NCBI GenBank assembly: GCA_945865395.1
Contig: CAMBDT010000002.1
Location: 1-41,237, forward strand
Direction: 5' to 3'
Origin: Acidimicrobium ferrooxidans DSM 10331
GTDB taxonomy: Bacteria > Actinomycetota > Acidimicrobiia > Acidimicrobiales > Ilumatobacteraceae
Length of the DNA: 41,237 nucleotides
Shown here piece by piece: positions 23,125 to 32,304 of the stretch. The position numbers were made by a program, and so were the translations under genes. The notes under the pieces were generated by a model. It had not been told where the DNA came from, ran no database searches, and was given only the letters and a program-made list of their open reading frames with translations. Numbering within the stretch: the first letter of the stretch is position 1; every line of letters starts with the position of its first letter.

Positions 23125-23538
23125 GTGTTTGTAGGTGCGCATGAGCGGCAGTTGGACCCAAAGGGTCGCATCGCCCTGCCCGCCACCTTTCGACCAAAAT
23201 TTGAACCTAAATGTTATTTGGCGCTTGGCCGAGATAAGTGCGTTGATGTCTTAACAACTGAGACTTTCTTGGCAGTCGCCAACGATGTTATGGAAAAAGT
23301 CCGTCGCGGCGAAATGGATCGCAAAGAACAGCGAGCGTTGTCGTCGAACATGGTCGAAGTATCCGTTGATGCACAAGGTCGCATCAATGTGGACGAAAAA
23401 TTGCGTCAATACGCGGGCCTCGAACTGAATTCGCGCGTGATTGTCAGCGGTTCGTTCGATCGGGTTGAAATTTGGGATCCAGAGCGCCACCAGCGCATCA
23501 GCGACTCTGGCACGCAAGAACTAGCCGGCACCGAGTAG
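23125..23538 (+). CDS. mraZ: MraZ transcription regulator
   Basis: This 137-aa protein has two AbrB-like swapped-hairpin domains, each with the MraZ signature: ERQLDPKGRIALPATFR at the N-terminus and VSVDAQGRINVDEKLRQYAGL in the second half. It forms a ring that binds the direct repeats upstream (23001-23050) and controls the cluster. I choose GTG 23125 because GGAGG lies four bases upstream and the protein then begins FVGAHERQ as in the family. The C-terminal EIWDPERHQR is also typical. Confidence 0.96.
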   Translation: MFVGAHERQLDPKGRIALPATFRPKFEPKCYLALGRDKCVDVLTTETFLAVANDVMEKVRRGEMDRKEQRALSSNMVEVSVDAQGRINVDEKLRQYAGLELNSRVIVSGSFDRVEIWDPERHQRISDSGTQELAGTE

Positions 23539-23567
23539 AGCGAAAGGGGGCCAAGCAACAAACTTTT

Positions 23568-23745
23568 CGCAACTGTCACAAGTTGCACGAGTTTCGCTTA
23601 TCAGCAGTCTCCCGGTTAACAAGATGGATAGCCCCCAACTCCGCCCGCTTTCCATCTCGCTATCCGGGGAGAAATCCCGGAGGCACCGTTGGCCGGGGGG
23701 CTGCTGATAAGCGAGGCCTCAAGTAGTGACGGTTTGCAAGTTGCG
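23568..23745 (+). ncRNA. Structured RNA leader of rsmH (candidate mraW-type motif)
   Basis: The 215-nt gap between mraZ and rsmH folds extensively. A perfect 13-bp helix joins 23595-23607 (CGCTTATCAGCAG) and 23701-23713. Inside, CCCGG (23611-23615) pairs with CCGGG (23693-23697), and TCCGGGGA (23663-23670) with TCCCGGA (23675-23681) closes a GAAA tetraloop with one bulged G. GGATAGC (23626-23632) can pair with GCTATCC (23659-23665). Outside the core, CGCAACT (23568-23574) can pair locally with AGTTGC (23581-23586) or, one base longer, with AGTTGCG (23739-23745) just before the rsmH start. Such folding is unlikely by chance. A conserved mraW RNA motif has been described upstream of this gene in actinobacteria; I cannot confirm that this is the same motif. 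Confidence 0.75.
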
Positions 23746-23753
23746 CAATATAT

Positions 23754-24728
23754 ATGACAAATCAAAATTCACACGTCAGTTCGCATCTGCCAGTAATGAT
23801 CGATGAAATCGTTGAGTGCTTCGCTTCGGTGCCAGAAGGCGTCGTCGTTGATGCAACATTTGGTCTCGGCGGTCATGCCGTGGCGATACTCAATGCTTAT
23901 CCGAACTTGCAAATCCTCGGACTTGATCAAGACGCCGATGCGATTGCCAATGCCGAAAGACTGATCGCCGAAGACCCAAGTATCCAAGGGCGTCTCACAG
24001 TTCGTCGTGTGAGATTCGATTCGCTCGATGAAGTTCTCGAAGAACTTTCGATTAGTCAGATTTCGGGTGCATTGTTTGACTTGGGTGTTTCTTCGCCGCA
24101 GTTAGATATTGCTGAACGAGGTTTTTCATATCGTCACGAAGGTCCTCTCGACATGCGCATGGATCAGCGCAGTCAACTGAGTGCTGCTGAAGTCGTCAAT
24201 AATTATGACGAGTCAGAACTTTCAAGACTGATTGCCGAAAACGCCGATGAGAAGTTTGCTCGTCGAATTGCCAAGGCAATCGTGGCTGCTCGACCGATTG
24301 CCACAACCACGCAGCTTGCAGAAGTGGTAGTCGCGGCAATTCCCGCGCCGGCACGTCGCACTGGCGGGCATCCAGCCAAGCGAACTTTTCAAGCGATTCG
24401 AATTGAAGTCAACAAAGAACTCGAGATTCTCGAGCGTGCATTGCAGATCGCTATCGACGCGACAAAGACCGCCGGTCGAGTCGCCGTGTTGACATATCAC
24501 TCAGGTGAAAATCGCATTGTCAAGCGCGTGTTCTCTGATTCTGAGCGTGATGCAAACGAATTGACCCATGCATCGCCGTATGTTCATGAATCACAATCGG
24601 GTGTGCGCCGCACTCGTCGCGTTCGAGCACCAAAGTATCCGTCAAGCAAAGAGCAGACGCTTAATCGCCGGGCTAAATCAGCACGACTGCGTGTAATCGA
24701 AAAAACTCTTGTCGGGGTTGGTAACTAA
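23754..24728 (+). CDS. rsmH: 16S rRNA (cytosine-1402-N4) methyltransferase
   Basis: This 324-aa RsmH (MraW) protein methylates C1402 of 16S rRNA with S-adenosylmethionine. The SAM motif is DATFGLGGHAVAIL, followed by ALFDLGVSSPQLD, RGFSYRHEGPLDMRMD and GHPAKRTFQAIRIEVNKEL, all diagnostic. The ATG 23754 has no clear ribosome site, and the preceding bases may be tied up in the RNA leader, which suggests translation is controlled there. ftsL follows with no gap. Confidence 0.97.
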   Translation: MTNQNSHVSSHLPVMIDEIVECFASVPEGVVVDATFGLGGHAVAILNAYPNLQILGLDQDADAIANAERLIAEDPSIQGRLTVRRVRFDSLDEVLEELSISQISGALFDLGVSSPQLDIAERGFSYRHEGPLDMRMDQRSQLSAAEVVNNYDESELSRLIAENADEKFARRIAKAIVAARPIATTTQLAEVVVAAIPAPARRTGGHPAKRTFQAIRIEVNKELEILERALQIAIDATKTAGRVAVLTYHSGENRIVKRVFSDSERDANELTHASPYVHESQSGVRRTRRVRAPKYPSSKEQTLNRRAKSARLRVIEKTLVGVGN

Positions 24729-25265
24729 ATGGCAACTGCAGTGGCAACACGACCAGCCCCAGTTCGACTTCGTCGACCAGCTGGTTCGGTAGTTCGACCA
24801 GTTCGCAATTCTCAGGGTCGTGCGCACACGAATTCGCAAGAGCAATTTGAACCAGGTGAACGCCCAGATCTGCGAGTTGTCGAAACCGTTCAAGTTAGAA
24901 AGTTCTCGATCGTGACGACTGCGCTCATTGGCATCGCCACAGTGTTGACTTTGATCGTTGTCTTTCAAACTGTCATTGCCGAACAACAATTGCGTCTAGA
25001 CAAAGTCACCACAGATGTTCGACTTGCTCGTTTTCACTATGACGAACTTCGCCAGCAACGCGCCGAACTTCGGGCGCCCGATTATTTGCGCGAGCAGGCG
25101 ATGATGCTCGGAATGTCGCAGGGACTATCGGCACAATTTGAAGAGATTCCCGCTGATGTAGTGGCGAGTGTTATTGCTGCCACCGGCGGTATGGATAAAG
25201 AGATTTTGAATCCACCGATGCTCGAAGATTTGGTTTCAAAAACAATAAAGAGCGTGATGCCATGA
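24729..25265 (+). CDS. ftsL: FtsL-like septum protein
   Basis: This 178-aa bitopic membrane protein has a basic cytoplasmic tail of about 58 residues, one membrane helix (about 59-84, FSIVTTALIGIATVLTLIVV) and a periplasmic coiled coil (LRLDKVTTDVRLARFHYDEL). The pattern and place between rsmH and ftsI identify it as FtsL, which with FtsB/DivIC and FtsQ activates FtsW-FtsI. Sequence identity within this family is always low, so the call rests on topology and synteny. It begins directly after the rsmH stop and overlaps ftsI (ATGA). Confidence 0.88.
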   Translation: MATAVATRPAPVRLRRPAGSVVRPVRNSQGRAHTNSQEQFEPGERPDLRVVETVQVRKFSIVTTALIGIATVLTLIVVFQTVIAEQQLRLDKVTTDVRLARFHYDELRQQRAELRAPDYLREQAMMLGMSQGLSAQFEEIPADVVASVIAATGGMDKEILNPPMLEDLVSKTIKSVMP

Positions 25266-27196
25266 GCACAATAGCTGGCCGAGACAACACCGGTTCTCGA
25301 TCACGTGGTCAATCACGGGGTCAATCACGTGGTGGGCGACACATTGATGCAAACCGTGTGCGCAACTCTGAGATTTCATATCGAGCGTGGTCAGTAACTG
25401 CAAATAGTAGAGACTTTTTTACAAAAGACCTGCGCGGTGGCAACATGCACAAGCGCATTGTCTCGATGTTCATGGTTGTCGCAATTTTGCTCTCGCTGCT
25501 TGGCGTGCGAGTCGCACTTTTGCAAACAATTTGGGCCAGCGACTATCGCGAGGCGAGTGTTTCGCAACGAACCCGCGTGCAGGTTATTCGCGCCGAGCGA
25601 GGCTCGATCCTTGATCGCAGCGGTAGAGAGTTGGCGCTTCCCGTGCCAACTCGAACTGTTTTTGCTGATCCTCGTTCTGTGGTTGACCCGGTTGGTGTGG
25701 CGCGTGTGGTTGCTGGTGTATTGCAGCTTGACCCGCAAGCCGAAGTTGATCTGGCGACCAAGTTGCAAAATAAGGCGTCAAGTTTTGTTTACATTGCCCG
25801 TCAGGCCGACAAAGAAGTTGCTGATGCGATTTTGGCGCTCGGGTTGAAGGGTGTTTCTTCATATCGTGAGACGGGTCGCGCACTTTCGAGCGCAAGTCTG
25901 CAGGCTGTTGTCGGTCGTACCGATATTGATGGCGTTGGTATCTCGGGCCTTGAGCTGAAGTATCACGATTTGCTTACTGGGGTAGATGGCCGAATCGTCA
26001 GAGAAGTAAATAGCAGTGGCAAATCAATTGCTGCGGGTGCAGGTGAAGTGCTCGAACCACAGTCTGGTGGTCAACTGACAACGACTATTGATCGCACGAT
26101 TCAGTTTCAAGTTGACGGCATTCTCAAACAACAAGTCGAGCGACTTGCCGCTCGTGGCGGCACTGCAATCGTGATGGACACGAAAACTGGTGAGATTTAT
26201 GCGATGTCGAATATACGTCGCAACGAAGACGGAAGTTACTCGAGCCAATCTGGCAACTTCTCTTCAGTCGAAGCAAATGAACCAGGCTCTGTTGCCAAAG
26301 TTTTCAGTATTGCTGCGGCAATCAACGAAGGTTCGGTAAACACTGGTTCAACATTTAGCGTCCCTGGTTATCAAGTATTCGACAAAGACACCGATTGGGA
26401 GTACAAAGTTACTGATGCGTATCCGCACGGTCTTGAAGAGATGTCGGTTCGCAAGATATTCGTCGACTCTTCAAACCTTGGTACGGTGCTTGTCTCGCGA
26501 ACGCTCGACACGAAGAAGAACCACGATTATCTAAAACTGTTTGGCTTTGGTACTAAGACTGCTGTTGAATATCCGGGTGAATCCCGTGGGTCGTTGCGAC
26601 CTGCATCAAAGTGGCAAGGCACCGAGAAAATTACATTTGCTTACGGTTATGGATACACATCAACTGCGCTGCAACTCGCCGCAGCGGTAAATACAGTTGC
26701 CAATAAAGGTGTATATGTCGCGCCTAAGTTGGTGCTCAAGACAACCGACAAAAACGGCGTAGTGACCGCGTCTCCTGAATCGCCAACCCACCAGGTGATT
26801 TCAGAGTCAACCGCACAGACCATGGCTTCGCTAATGACCGATGTGGTTTGCTACGGCACCGGCACTCTTGCAAAACTGCCCGGTTTAAGTGTCGCCGGCA
26901 AGACCGGTACGGCTTATAAGTTGCAAGAAAACGGCACATATATGAACGACGAAGGTGCACGAACCTACTTTGCATCCTTCGTTGGCTTTCTGCCGGCAAA
27001 TAATCCACGCATGACCGTACTTGTTTCAATTGACGAGCCAGATCCGTATTCTCGAGACCGATTCGGTGGCACCGCTGCCGCGCCTGTATTTGCACGCATT
27101 GGTCAGGTGTTGGTAAACGAGTTGAACATCCGCCCCGAGGGTGACGACATGGGTTGTGTAGGTTCGCGCCCGGCAGAACTTGGACCGAGCCACTGA
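25262..27196 (+). CDS. ftsI: Septal peptidoglycan transpeptidase (class B PBP)
   Basis: This 644-aa penicillin-binding protein crosslinks septal peptidoglycan. A basic N-terminal tail precedes one membrane helix (about residues 65-85). The PBP dimerisation domain opens with RAERGSILDRSGRELA. The transpeptidase motifs are SVAK (catalytic S343, K346), SSN at 403-405 and KTGTAYK from K547. There is no PASTA domain at the C-terminus. The first 30 residues hold a short Arg/Gly/Ser/Gln repeat (SRGQSRGQSRGG). It acts with FtsW, encoded further down. Confidence 0.97.
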   Translation: MSTIAGRDNTGSRSRGQSRGQSRGGRHIDANRVRNSEISYRAWSVTANSRDFFTKDLRGGNMHKRIVSMFMVVAILLSLLGVRVALLQTIWASDYREASVSQRTRVQVIRAERGSILDRSGRELALPVPTRTVFADPRSVVDPVGVARVVAGVLQLDPQAEVDLATKLQNKASSFVYIARQADKEVADAILALGLKGVSSYRETGRALSSASLQAVVGRTDIDGVGISGLELKYHDLLTGVDGRIVREVNSSGKSIAAGAGEVLEPQSGGQLTTTIDRTIQFQVDGILKQQVERLAARGGTAIVMDTKTGEIYAMSNIRRNEDGSYSSQSGNFSSVEANEPGSVAKVFSIAAAINEGSVNTGSTFSVPGYQVFDKDTDWEYKVTDAYPHGLEEMSVRKIFVDSSNLGTVLVSRTLDTKKNHDYLKLFGFGTKTAVEYPGESRGSLRPASKWQGTEKITFAYGYGYTSTALQLAAAVNTVANKGVYVAPKLVLKTTDKNGVVTASPESPTHQVISESTAQTMASLMTDVVCYGTGTLAKLPGLSVAGKTGTAYKLQENGTYMNDEGARTYFASFVGFLPANNPRMTVLVSIDEPDPYSRDRFGGTAAAPVFARIGQVLVNELNIRPEGDDMGCVGSRPAELGPSH

Positions 27197-27197
27197 G

Positions 27198-28646
27198 ATG
27201 TCGGTCAGAGTGGAACGCCAGTTAGATGAATTGCTGGCAAGTACATCCGAAGTCACCGTCACTCAAATAATCGGTAGTGCAGAAAAAAAAGTTTCAAACA
27301 TTACTCACGACTCGTCAAAAGTTTCTAGTGGATCAATATTTTGTTGCGTTGTCGGTGAAAATGTTGACGGTCACAATTTCGCCAAAGTTGCAGCAGCCAA
27401 TGGCGCAGTCGCACTGCTTGTTGAGCGTCGGGTTGAAACTGATATCACACAGGTTGTCGTCGCTGATGTGCGCTCAGCGATGGGGTTTCTTGCCGCCGAA
27501 TTGTTTGATCGTCCGAGCCAAAAACTCAATGTCGTCGGCATAACTGGAACAAACGGCAAAACGACTACGGCACATTTGTTGGCGGCGATTTTGCATCAAC
27601 ACGGCTGGTCGACATCGGTTATCGGCACATTGACGGGCGCCCGCACAACGCCTGAGTCAACAGACTTGCAGCGACTCTTGGCTGAAGAACTAGATCGTGG
27701 TTGCCAAGCAGTTGTGATGGAAGTTTCGTCGCATGCGCTTACTTTGCGACGCGTTGAAGGCACATCGTTCAAGGCGACAGTCTTCACAAATCTCGGTCAA
27801 GACCATTTAGATTTTCACAAATCAACCGAAGAATATTTCAAGGCCAAAGCAAGGCTGTTCACGAAACAGTTCACGAAGATGTGCATCATCAATCGCGATG
27901 ACGTTCACGGTTCTTTGTTGATTGATGCACTTTCGAATGACAGAGACATGCATTGTGAATCTTTTGGCATCGACGATGCACGAGATATTCATGCGGAGGC
28001 ATCAAAAGTCTCATTTACTTGGCATGACAAACGATTCGAGATAAATACAGGCGGAGAATTCAATTTAATGAACGCGCTAGCTGCCGCGACTGCAGCAGCC
28101 AAACTTGGTGTCACTTTTGGCGACATCTGCAAAGGTTTGGCTGCTGCAAGCGCAGTTCCGGGAAGATTTGAAACTGTAAGTGCCGGCCAGAATTTTTCTG
28201 TCGTTGTCGACTATGCACATACGCCTGAGGCACTGCAGAATGTATTGATCGCTGCGCGACAAATTGTTGGCAAGAACGACAAAGTGATTCTCGTGTTTGG
28301 GTGTGGTGGCGGTCGTGACCAGTTGAAGCGACCTAAGATGGGGTCGGTTGCATTGAAGTTTGCAGACTTGGTTTACATCACCTCAGATAATCCTCGCCAT
28401 GAAGATGCCCAAACAATCGCCGACGAAATTTTACAAGGGGCTTCTAAAGACTTGAATGATTCAAAAAAAGTGATGATTGATTTAGATCGTCGCCACGCGA
28501 TTGCCGCGGCATTCGCATCAGCAAAACCAGGGGACATCGTGATCATTGCGGGCAAAGGCCACGAGGCAACTCAAACGATTGGCGCCTACGAACTGCCCTT
28601 TAGCGATGCCGAAGTTTCTCGCGAACTTTTGAAGGCCTCGCTGTGA
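27198..28646 (+). CDS. murE: UDP-MurNAc-tripeptide synthetase (meso-DAP adding)
   Basis: This 482-aa ligase adds the third stem-peptide residue. The ATP loop GTNGKTTT begins at residue 117. THDSSKVSSGSIFCCVVG is the UDP-substrate region. DNPR at 397-400 is the motif that selects meso-diaminopimelate over lysine, so the wall should be of the DAP type. I prefer ATG 27198, one base after the ftsI stop; a TTG at 27180 inside ftsI would add six residues. murF, which usually follows, is absent and mraY overlaps the murE stop. Confidence 0.96.
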   Translation: MSVRVERQLDELLASTSEVTVTQIIGSAEKKVSNITHDSSKVSSGSIFCCVVGENVDGHNFAKVAAANGAVALLVERRVETDITQVVVADVRSAMGFLAAELFDRPSQKLNVVGITGTNGKTTTAHLLAAILHQHGWSTSVIGTLTGARTTPESTDLQRLLAEELDRGCQAVVMEVSSHALTLRRVEGTSFKATVFTNLGQDHLDFHKSTEEYFKAKARLFTKQFTKMCIINRDDVHGSLLIDALSNDRDMHCESFGIDDARDIHAEASKVSFTWHDKRFEINTGGEFNLMNALAAATAAAKLGVTFGDICKGLAAASAVPGRFETVSAGQNFSVVVDYAHTPEALQNVLIAARQIVGKNDKVILVFGCGGGRDQLKRPKMGSVALKFADLVYITSDNPRHEDAQTIADEILQGASKDLNDSKKVMIDLDRRHAIAAAFASAKPGDIVIIAGKGHEATQTIGAYELPFSDAEVSRELLKASL

Positions 28647-29707
28647 TCGCAATTTTGACAGCCGCTGCAGTAGCGATGATTGCTTCGCTAATTGGCACTC
28701 GAGTTTTGATCGCGGTGTTCAAACGCCTCGGCAAAGGTCAACCAATTCTCGGGGCTGAAGACCGTGGACCTGTTCAACACATGAAAAAGCAAGGCACGCC
28801 GACAATGGGTGGAATTGCAATTTTGTTTTCGGCGGCGCTTGGTTGGTTTGTAGCGCACTTTAGGGACGGCTTGCCATTTTCTGACCAGTCGATGATCATC
28901 TGGGCGGCAGTTTTTGTCTTGGGCTTCGTCGGCTTTCTGGATGACTTTCTCAAAGTTCAGCGCCAGCACAATCGCGGGTTGTTCTGGAAGAAAAAGGGTT
29001 ACATCACCTTTGCTATTTGCATCGCCTTGACCTGGTGGTTGACGGCGGCGACAGGCGTGAGCGAAACCCTTTCGTTCACCCGCGCCGATTTGCCGGGCAT
29101 CACTTTTACTTGGCCACTATTTGTCATCTGGACTGCGTTGATGGTTTGGGGCACTTCCAATGCCGTTAATGTCACAGACGGCCTTGACGGTTTAGCCGCG
29201 GGTTCTGCGTCGTTTGGTTTCATCGCCTTCACCGTTATCGCATACTGGGCTTTTCGAAATCCAGAGTTTTATGGCGATGTGGTGAACCCACTTGATCTTG
29301 CAGTGCTCGCTGCATCGTTGGCTGGTGCTTGCGGTGGTTTTCTTTGGTGGAATGCCGCGCCGGCGCGAATTTTTATGGGCGATGTCGGTGCGCTCGGGCT
29401 TGGCACCGCACTCGGTCTGCTTGCAGTCACCACCAACACTCACTTGTTGTTGCCGATTATCTGTGGCATCAATGTGATCGAAGCAGGTTCGGTGGCGGTG
29501 CAGATGGGTGTGTTCAAAGCGTCAGGGCGAAAAAAGCGTTTGTTTAAAAACTCGCCGATTCATCATCACTTCGAACAAAGTGGCTGGCCAGAGACAACAG
29601 TGATCATTCGTTTTTGGATTATCTCTGCGATCTGTGTCTCAACTGCCGTGGCCATGTTCATTGCCGACTTCACTAATTTGCAAAGTCTTTCCGAAATGCG
29701 GCGCTGA
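28643..29707 (+). CDS. mraY: Phospho-MurNAc-pentapeptide transferase
   Basis: This 354-aa membrane enzyme, with about ten helices, makes lipid I from UDP-MurNAc-pentapeptide and undecaprenyl phosphate. Signatures are QGTPTMGGIAIL, the aspartate-rich LDDFLK, NVTDGLDGLAAG, FMGDVGALGLG and the histidine cluster SPIHHHFE. The start is GTG, overlapping the murE stop (GTGA). Confidence 0.97.
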   Translation: MIAILTAAAVAMIASLIGTRVLIAVFKRLGKGQPILGAEDRGPVQHMKKQGTPTMGGIAILFSAALGWFVAHFRDGLPFSDQSMIIWAAVFVLGFVGFLDDFLKVQRQHNRGLFWKKKGYITFAICIALTWWLTAATGVSETLSFTRADLPGITFTWPLFVIWTALMVWGTSNAVNVTDGLDGLAAGSASFGFIAFTVIAYWAFRNPEFYGDVVNPLDLAVLAASLAGACGGFLWWNAAPARIFMGDVGALGLGTALGLLAVTTNTHLLLPIICGINVIEAGSVAVQMGVFKASGRKKRLFKNSPIHHHFEQSGWPETTVIIRFWIISAICVSTAVAMFIADFTNLQSLSEMRR

Positions 29708-29709
29708 CA

Positions 29710-31059
29710 ATGACTACCACTCTTGTTTATGGTCTGGCTATCGCAGGGCAAGCAGTGGCTACTGAACTTGTTTCGCGCGATGAAAAAGTCATTCTTGTCG
29801 ACGATCTGCAAACTGATAGCAACTCAGAATTCGCGCGCAACCTTAAGAGCAAGATTTCGTACAAACCGACTGTTTCTGAACTCAGCGATCTACTGCAACA
29901 ATCTGACCGCGTGGTGCCGTCACCAGGCATCGCTGAGAGTCATCAGTTATTTGAATCGTCACGAAAGCTTCATAAGCCAGTGATGTCAGAAATCGAACTC
30001 GCTTACCAATTTGAACAGCAGTCGTCATCATCACGACCGATGGTCGCAGTAACCGGTACAGATGGTAAAACCACGACGACTTTGATGGCTGCCGCAATGT
30101 TGAATGCTGCTGGTCTTAGGTCATCGGCCGTGGGCAACACCGAAACGCCGTTGATCGCTGCATTGCGAAGCGACGCGCAGGCGTTCGCCGTCGAGTGTTC
30201 AAGTTTTCGTTTGGCGCTTACTCATACTTTTCGTGCCAAAGCATCGGTCTGGTTAAATCTCGCGCCTGATCATTTAGATTGGCATTCGTCGCTTGACACA
30301 TATGCGGCGGCAAAAGCAAAAATGTGGGCTCACTTGTTGCCCTCAGATGTTGCAGTCGTGCCTGTGCGCGACGAGTCGATCACAAAATTTGCCACCAAAT
30401 CTGGTGCTCGCGTCGTCAGTTTCGGCCAAGATACGGGCGACTATCACGTCAAAAACGGCATGTTGACTTGCCCAGAGGGTGAGATTTTGCATAGCAGTGA
30501 AATGGCGCGAAGTCTGCCGCACGATGTGACCAATGCTTTGGCTGCTGCGGCGATCACTATCGAATCTGGTCTTGCTAACCGCGGTCAAGTTGCACAAGCT
30601 TTGCGAAGCTTCGTCAACGCACCGCATCGAATTGAGTTCGTCGCCGAAAATGCCGGAGTGCGATGGTTCAACGACTCAAAGGCAACTAGTCCGCATGCGA
30701 CGAGTGTCGCGTTGAAGTCGTTTAAATCGATTGTGCTAATCGCCGGTGGCAAGAACAAAGGTTTAGATCTCACCCAAATGGCAAACAATTCAGAAAGTAT
30801 CAAGGCTGTCGTCGCGATCGGCAACGCTGCCCAAGAAATCGCAGCAGCATTTACTGGCGTTTGCGAAGTTCGTCTGGCAGATTCAATGCATGATGCGGTC
30901 AGATGTGCCGATCAACTCGCCACAGCAGGCGATGTTGTGCTGCTTTCACCTGGTTGCACGAGTTACGACTGGTACAAGAATTATGGCGAGCGGGGTAATG
31001 ATTTCAAGAATGAAGTCAATGCATTGATCAACACCAAACAAGAAAAAAACAGAAAATAG
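29710..31059 (+). CDS. murD: UDP-MurNAc-L-alanine:D-glutamate ligase
   Basis: This 449-aa ligase adds D-glutamate. The N-terminal Rossmann part begins LVYGLAIAGQAVATELV. The ATP loop GTDGKTTTT starts near residue 116. NDSKATSPHATSVAL, LIAGGKNKGLDL and LSPGCTSYDWYKNYGERG are MurD motifs; the last replaces the common LSPACASFD form. It starts two bases after mraY. Confidence 0.96.
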   Translation: MTTTLVYGLAIAGQAVATELVSRDEKVILVDDLQTDSNSEFARNLKSKISYKPTVSELSDLLQQSDRVVPSPGIAESHQLFESSRKLHKPVMSEIELAYQFEQQSSSSRPMVAVTGTDGKTTTTLMAAAMLNAAGLRSSAVGNTETPLIAALRSDAQAFAVECSSFRLALTHTFRAKASVWLNLAPDHLDWHSSLDTYAAAKAKMWAHLLPSDVAVVPVRDESITKFATKSGARVVSFGQDTGDYHVKNGMLTCPEGEILHSSEMARSLPHDVTNALAAAAITIESGLANRGQVAQALRSFVNAPHRIEFVAENAGVRWFNDSKATSPHATSVALKSFKSIVLIAGGKNKGLDLTQMANNSESIKAVVAIGNAAQEIAAAFTGVCEVRLADSMHDAVRCADQLATAGDVVLLSPGCTSYDWYKNYGERGNDFKNEVNALINTKQEKNRK

Positions 31060-31066
31060 AGGAATC

Positions 31067-32281
31067 ATGAGCACAGCAACCACAACTTCAAGTTCAACAA
31101 CACGGTCAAATCGCACGATGACTCTGGCTCAGCGTCGTCGCGCTGTTCTTGATCGTGGCGGTTTGCTATCTTCGCGTCGTATTGCGCAGAAACCTGCCAA
31201 CACGACGTTCTTCATGATTTTTTTCACGGTGCTCACACTGGTGACATTTGGTCTCGTAATGGTGATGTCGTCGTCTTCGATCGTCGCATTGAATCGTGGC
31301 ATGTCGCCCTGGACGATGTTCTTCAAGCAGTTGATGTGGGCATCAGTGGGCGGATTAGGGATGGCATTTTTCTTTCGCTTTCCATATTCGTTGATGCGTC
31401 AGTTTGTGTTTCCTGTTTTGATTTTTGCTTTCGGTTTGATGTTCTTGCCATTCGCACCGAACATTGGCGTCAGTACCAACGGCGCCAGAGCATGGGTGGC
31501 GATCGGGCCCATTGGTTTTCAGCCATCTGAATTTTTGAAGCTGGCACTCTTGGTCTATTGCGCAAACTTGCTGGGGCGACGTCAAAAAGAAGTCACTGAT
31601 GTCAATCGCACAACACGACCAGTTGTTGTTGCTTGGCTGGCATCTGTATTTCTGTGCCTGATACAGCGCGACCTCGGCGGCGCCATTGTTATGACTTGCA
31701 TCGTTTTGGCAGTGATGTGCATGGCGGGTATTCCGATGCGAATTGTTAACGCAATTGCAGGTTCGAGCGTTGTGGCAGCATTATTTTTTACGCTAATCAC
31801 ATCGTCGCGTCGAAATCGTTGGACAGCATTCTTGAACTTGGATGAGACCAAAGGTTCGTTTGGTTATCAAGTTTGGCAATCGATACTTTCAATTTCGAAC
31901 GGTGGCATTTCTGGTGTCGGTGTCGGCGCAGGCACAGGCAAGTGGGGCTATGTACCACTAGCGCACAGCGACTTTATTTTTTCGACGATCGCCGAAGAGA
32001 TGGGATTAATTGGTGTAACAGTTGTGATTGGGGGTTTCTTGACGCTCGTATTATTCGGTCTGCGTGCAGCATTGGGCGCCGAAGAAAGATTCGGCGCACT
32101 TCTCGCAGGCGGCGTCACGATGTGGTTCGCAATCCAAGCAATCATCAACATCGGTGGAGTCACCGGTTCGATGCCCGTGACTGGTTTAACACTGCCGCTT
32201 ATTTCATACGGCGGAAGCTCGCTATTGGTGTGCATGTCGGCAGCAGGGCTGTTGATGAACGTCGCGCGTAATATGAAGTGA
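31067..32281 (+). CDS. ftsW: SEDS-family septal glycosyltransferase
   Basis: This 404-aa lipid II polymerase of the divisome has a Ser/Thr-rich cytoplasmic tail (first 40 residues) followed by about ten membrane helices. Signatures are NGARAWVAIGPIGFQPSEFLK, FLCLIQRDLGGAIV, GTGKWGYVPLAHSDFIFSTI, AEEMG and GLTLPLISYGGSSLL. It is the cognate partner of the FtsI encoded upstream. A GAGG ribosome site precedes the ATG. Confidence 0.96.
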   Translation: MSTATTTSSSTTRSNRTMTLAQRRRAVLDRGGLLSSRRIAQKPANTTFFMIFFTVLTLVTFGLVMVMSSSSIVALNRGMSPWTMFFKQLMWASVGGLGMAFFFRFPYSLMRQFVFPVLIFAFGLMFLPFAPNIGVSTNGARAWVAIGPIGFQPSEFLKLALLVYCANLLGRRQKEVTDVNRTTRPVVVAWLASVFLCLIQRDLGGAIVMTCIVLAVMCMAGIPMRIVNAIAGSSVVAALFFTLITSSRRNRWTAFLNLDETKGSFGYQVWQSILSISNGGISGVGVGAGTGKWGYVPLAHSDFIFSTIAEEMGLIGVTVVIGGFLTLVLFGLRAALGAEERFGALLAGGVTMWFAIQAIINIGGVTGSMPVTGLTLPLISYGGSSLLVCMSAAGLLMNVARNMK

Positions 32282-32304
32282 GCAATCTTCACAAGTAGAA
32301 CCTC

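Noticed and set aside
23472-23726. 84-codon frame running from mraZ into the structured gap
   Set aside because: It overlaps mraZ out of frame and its content is explained by the paired G/C-rich RNA helices.
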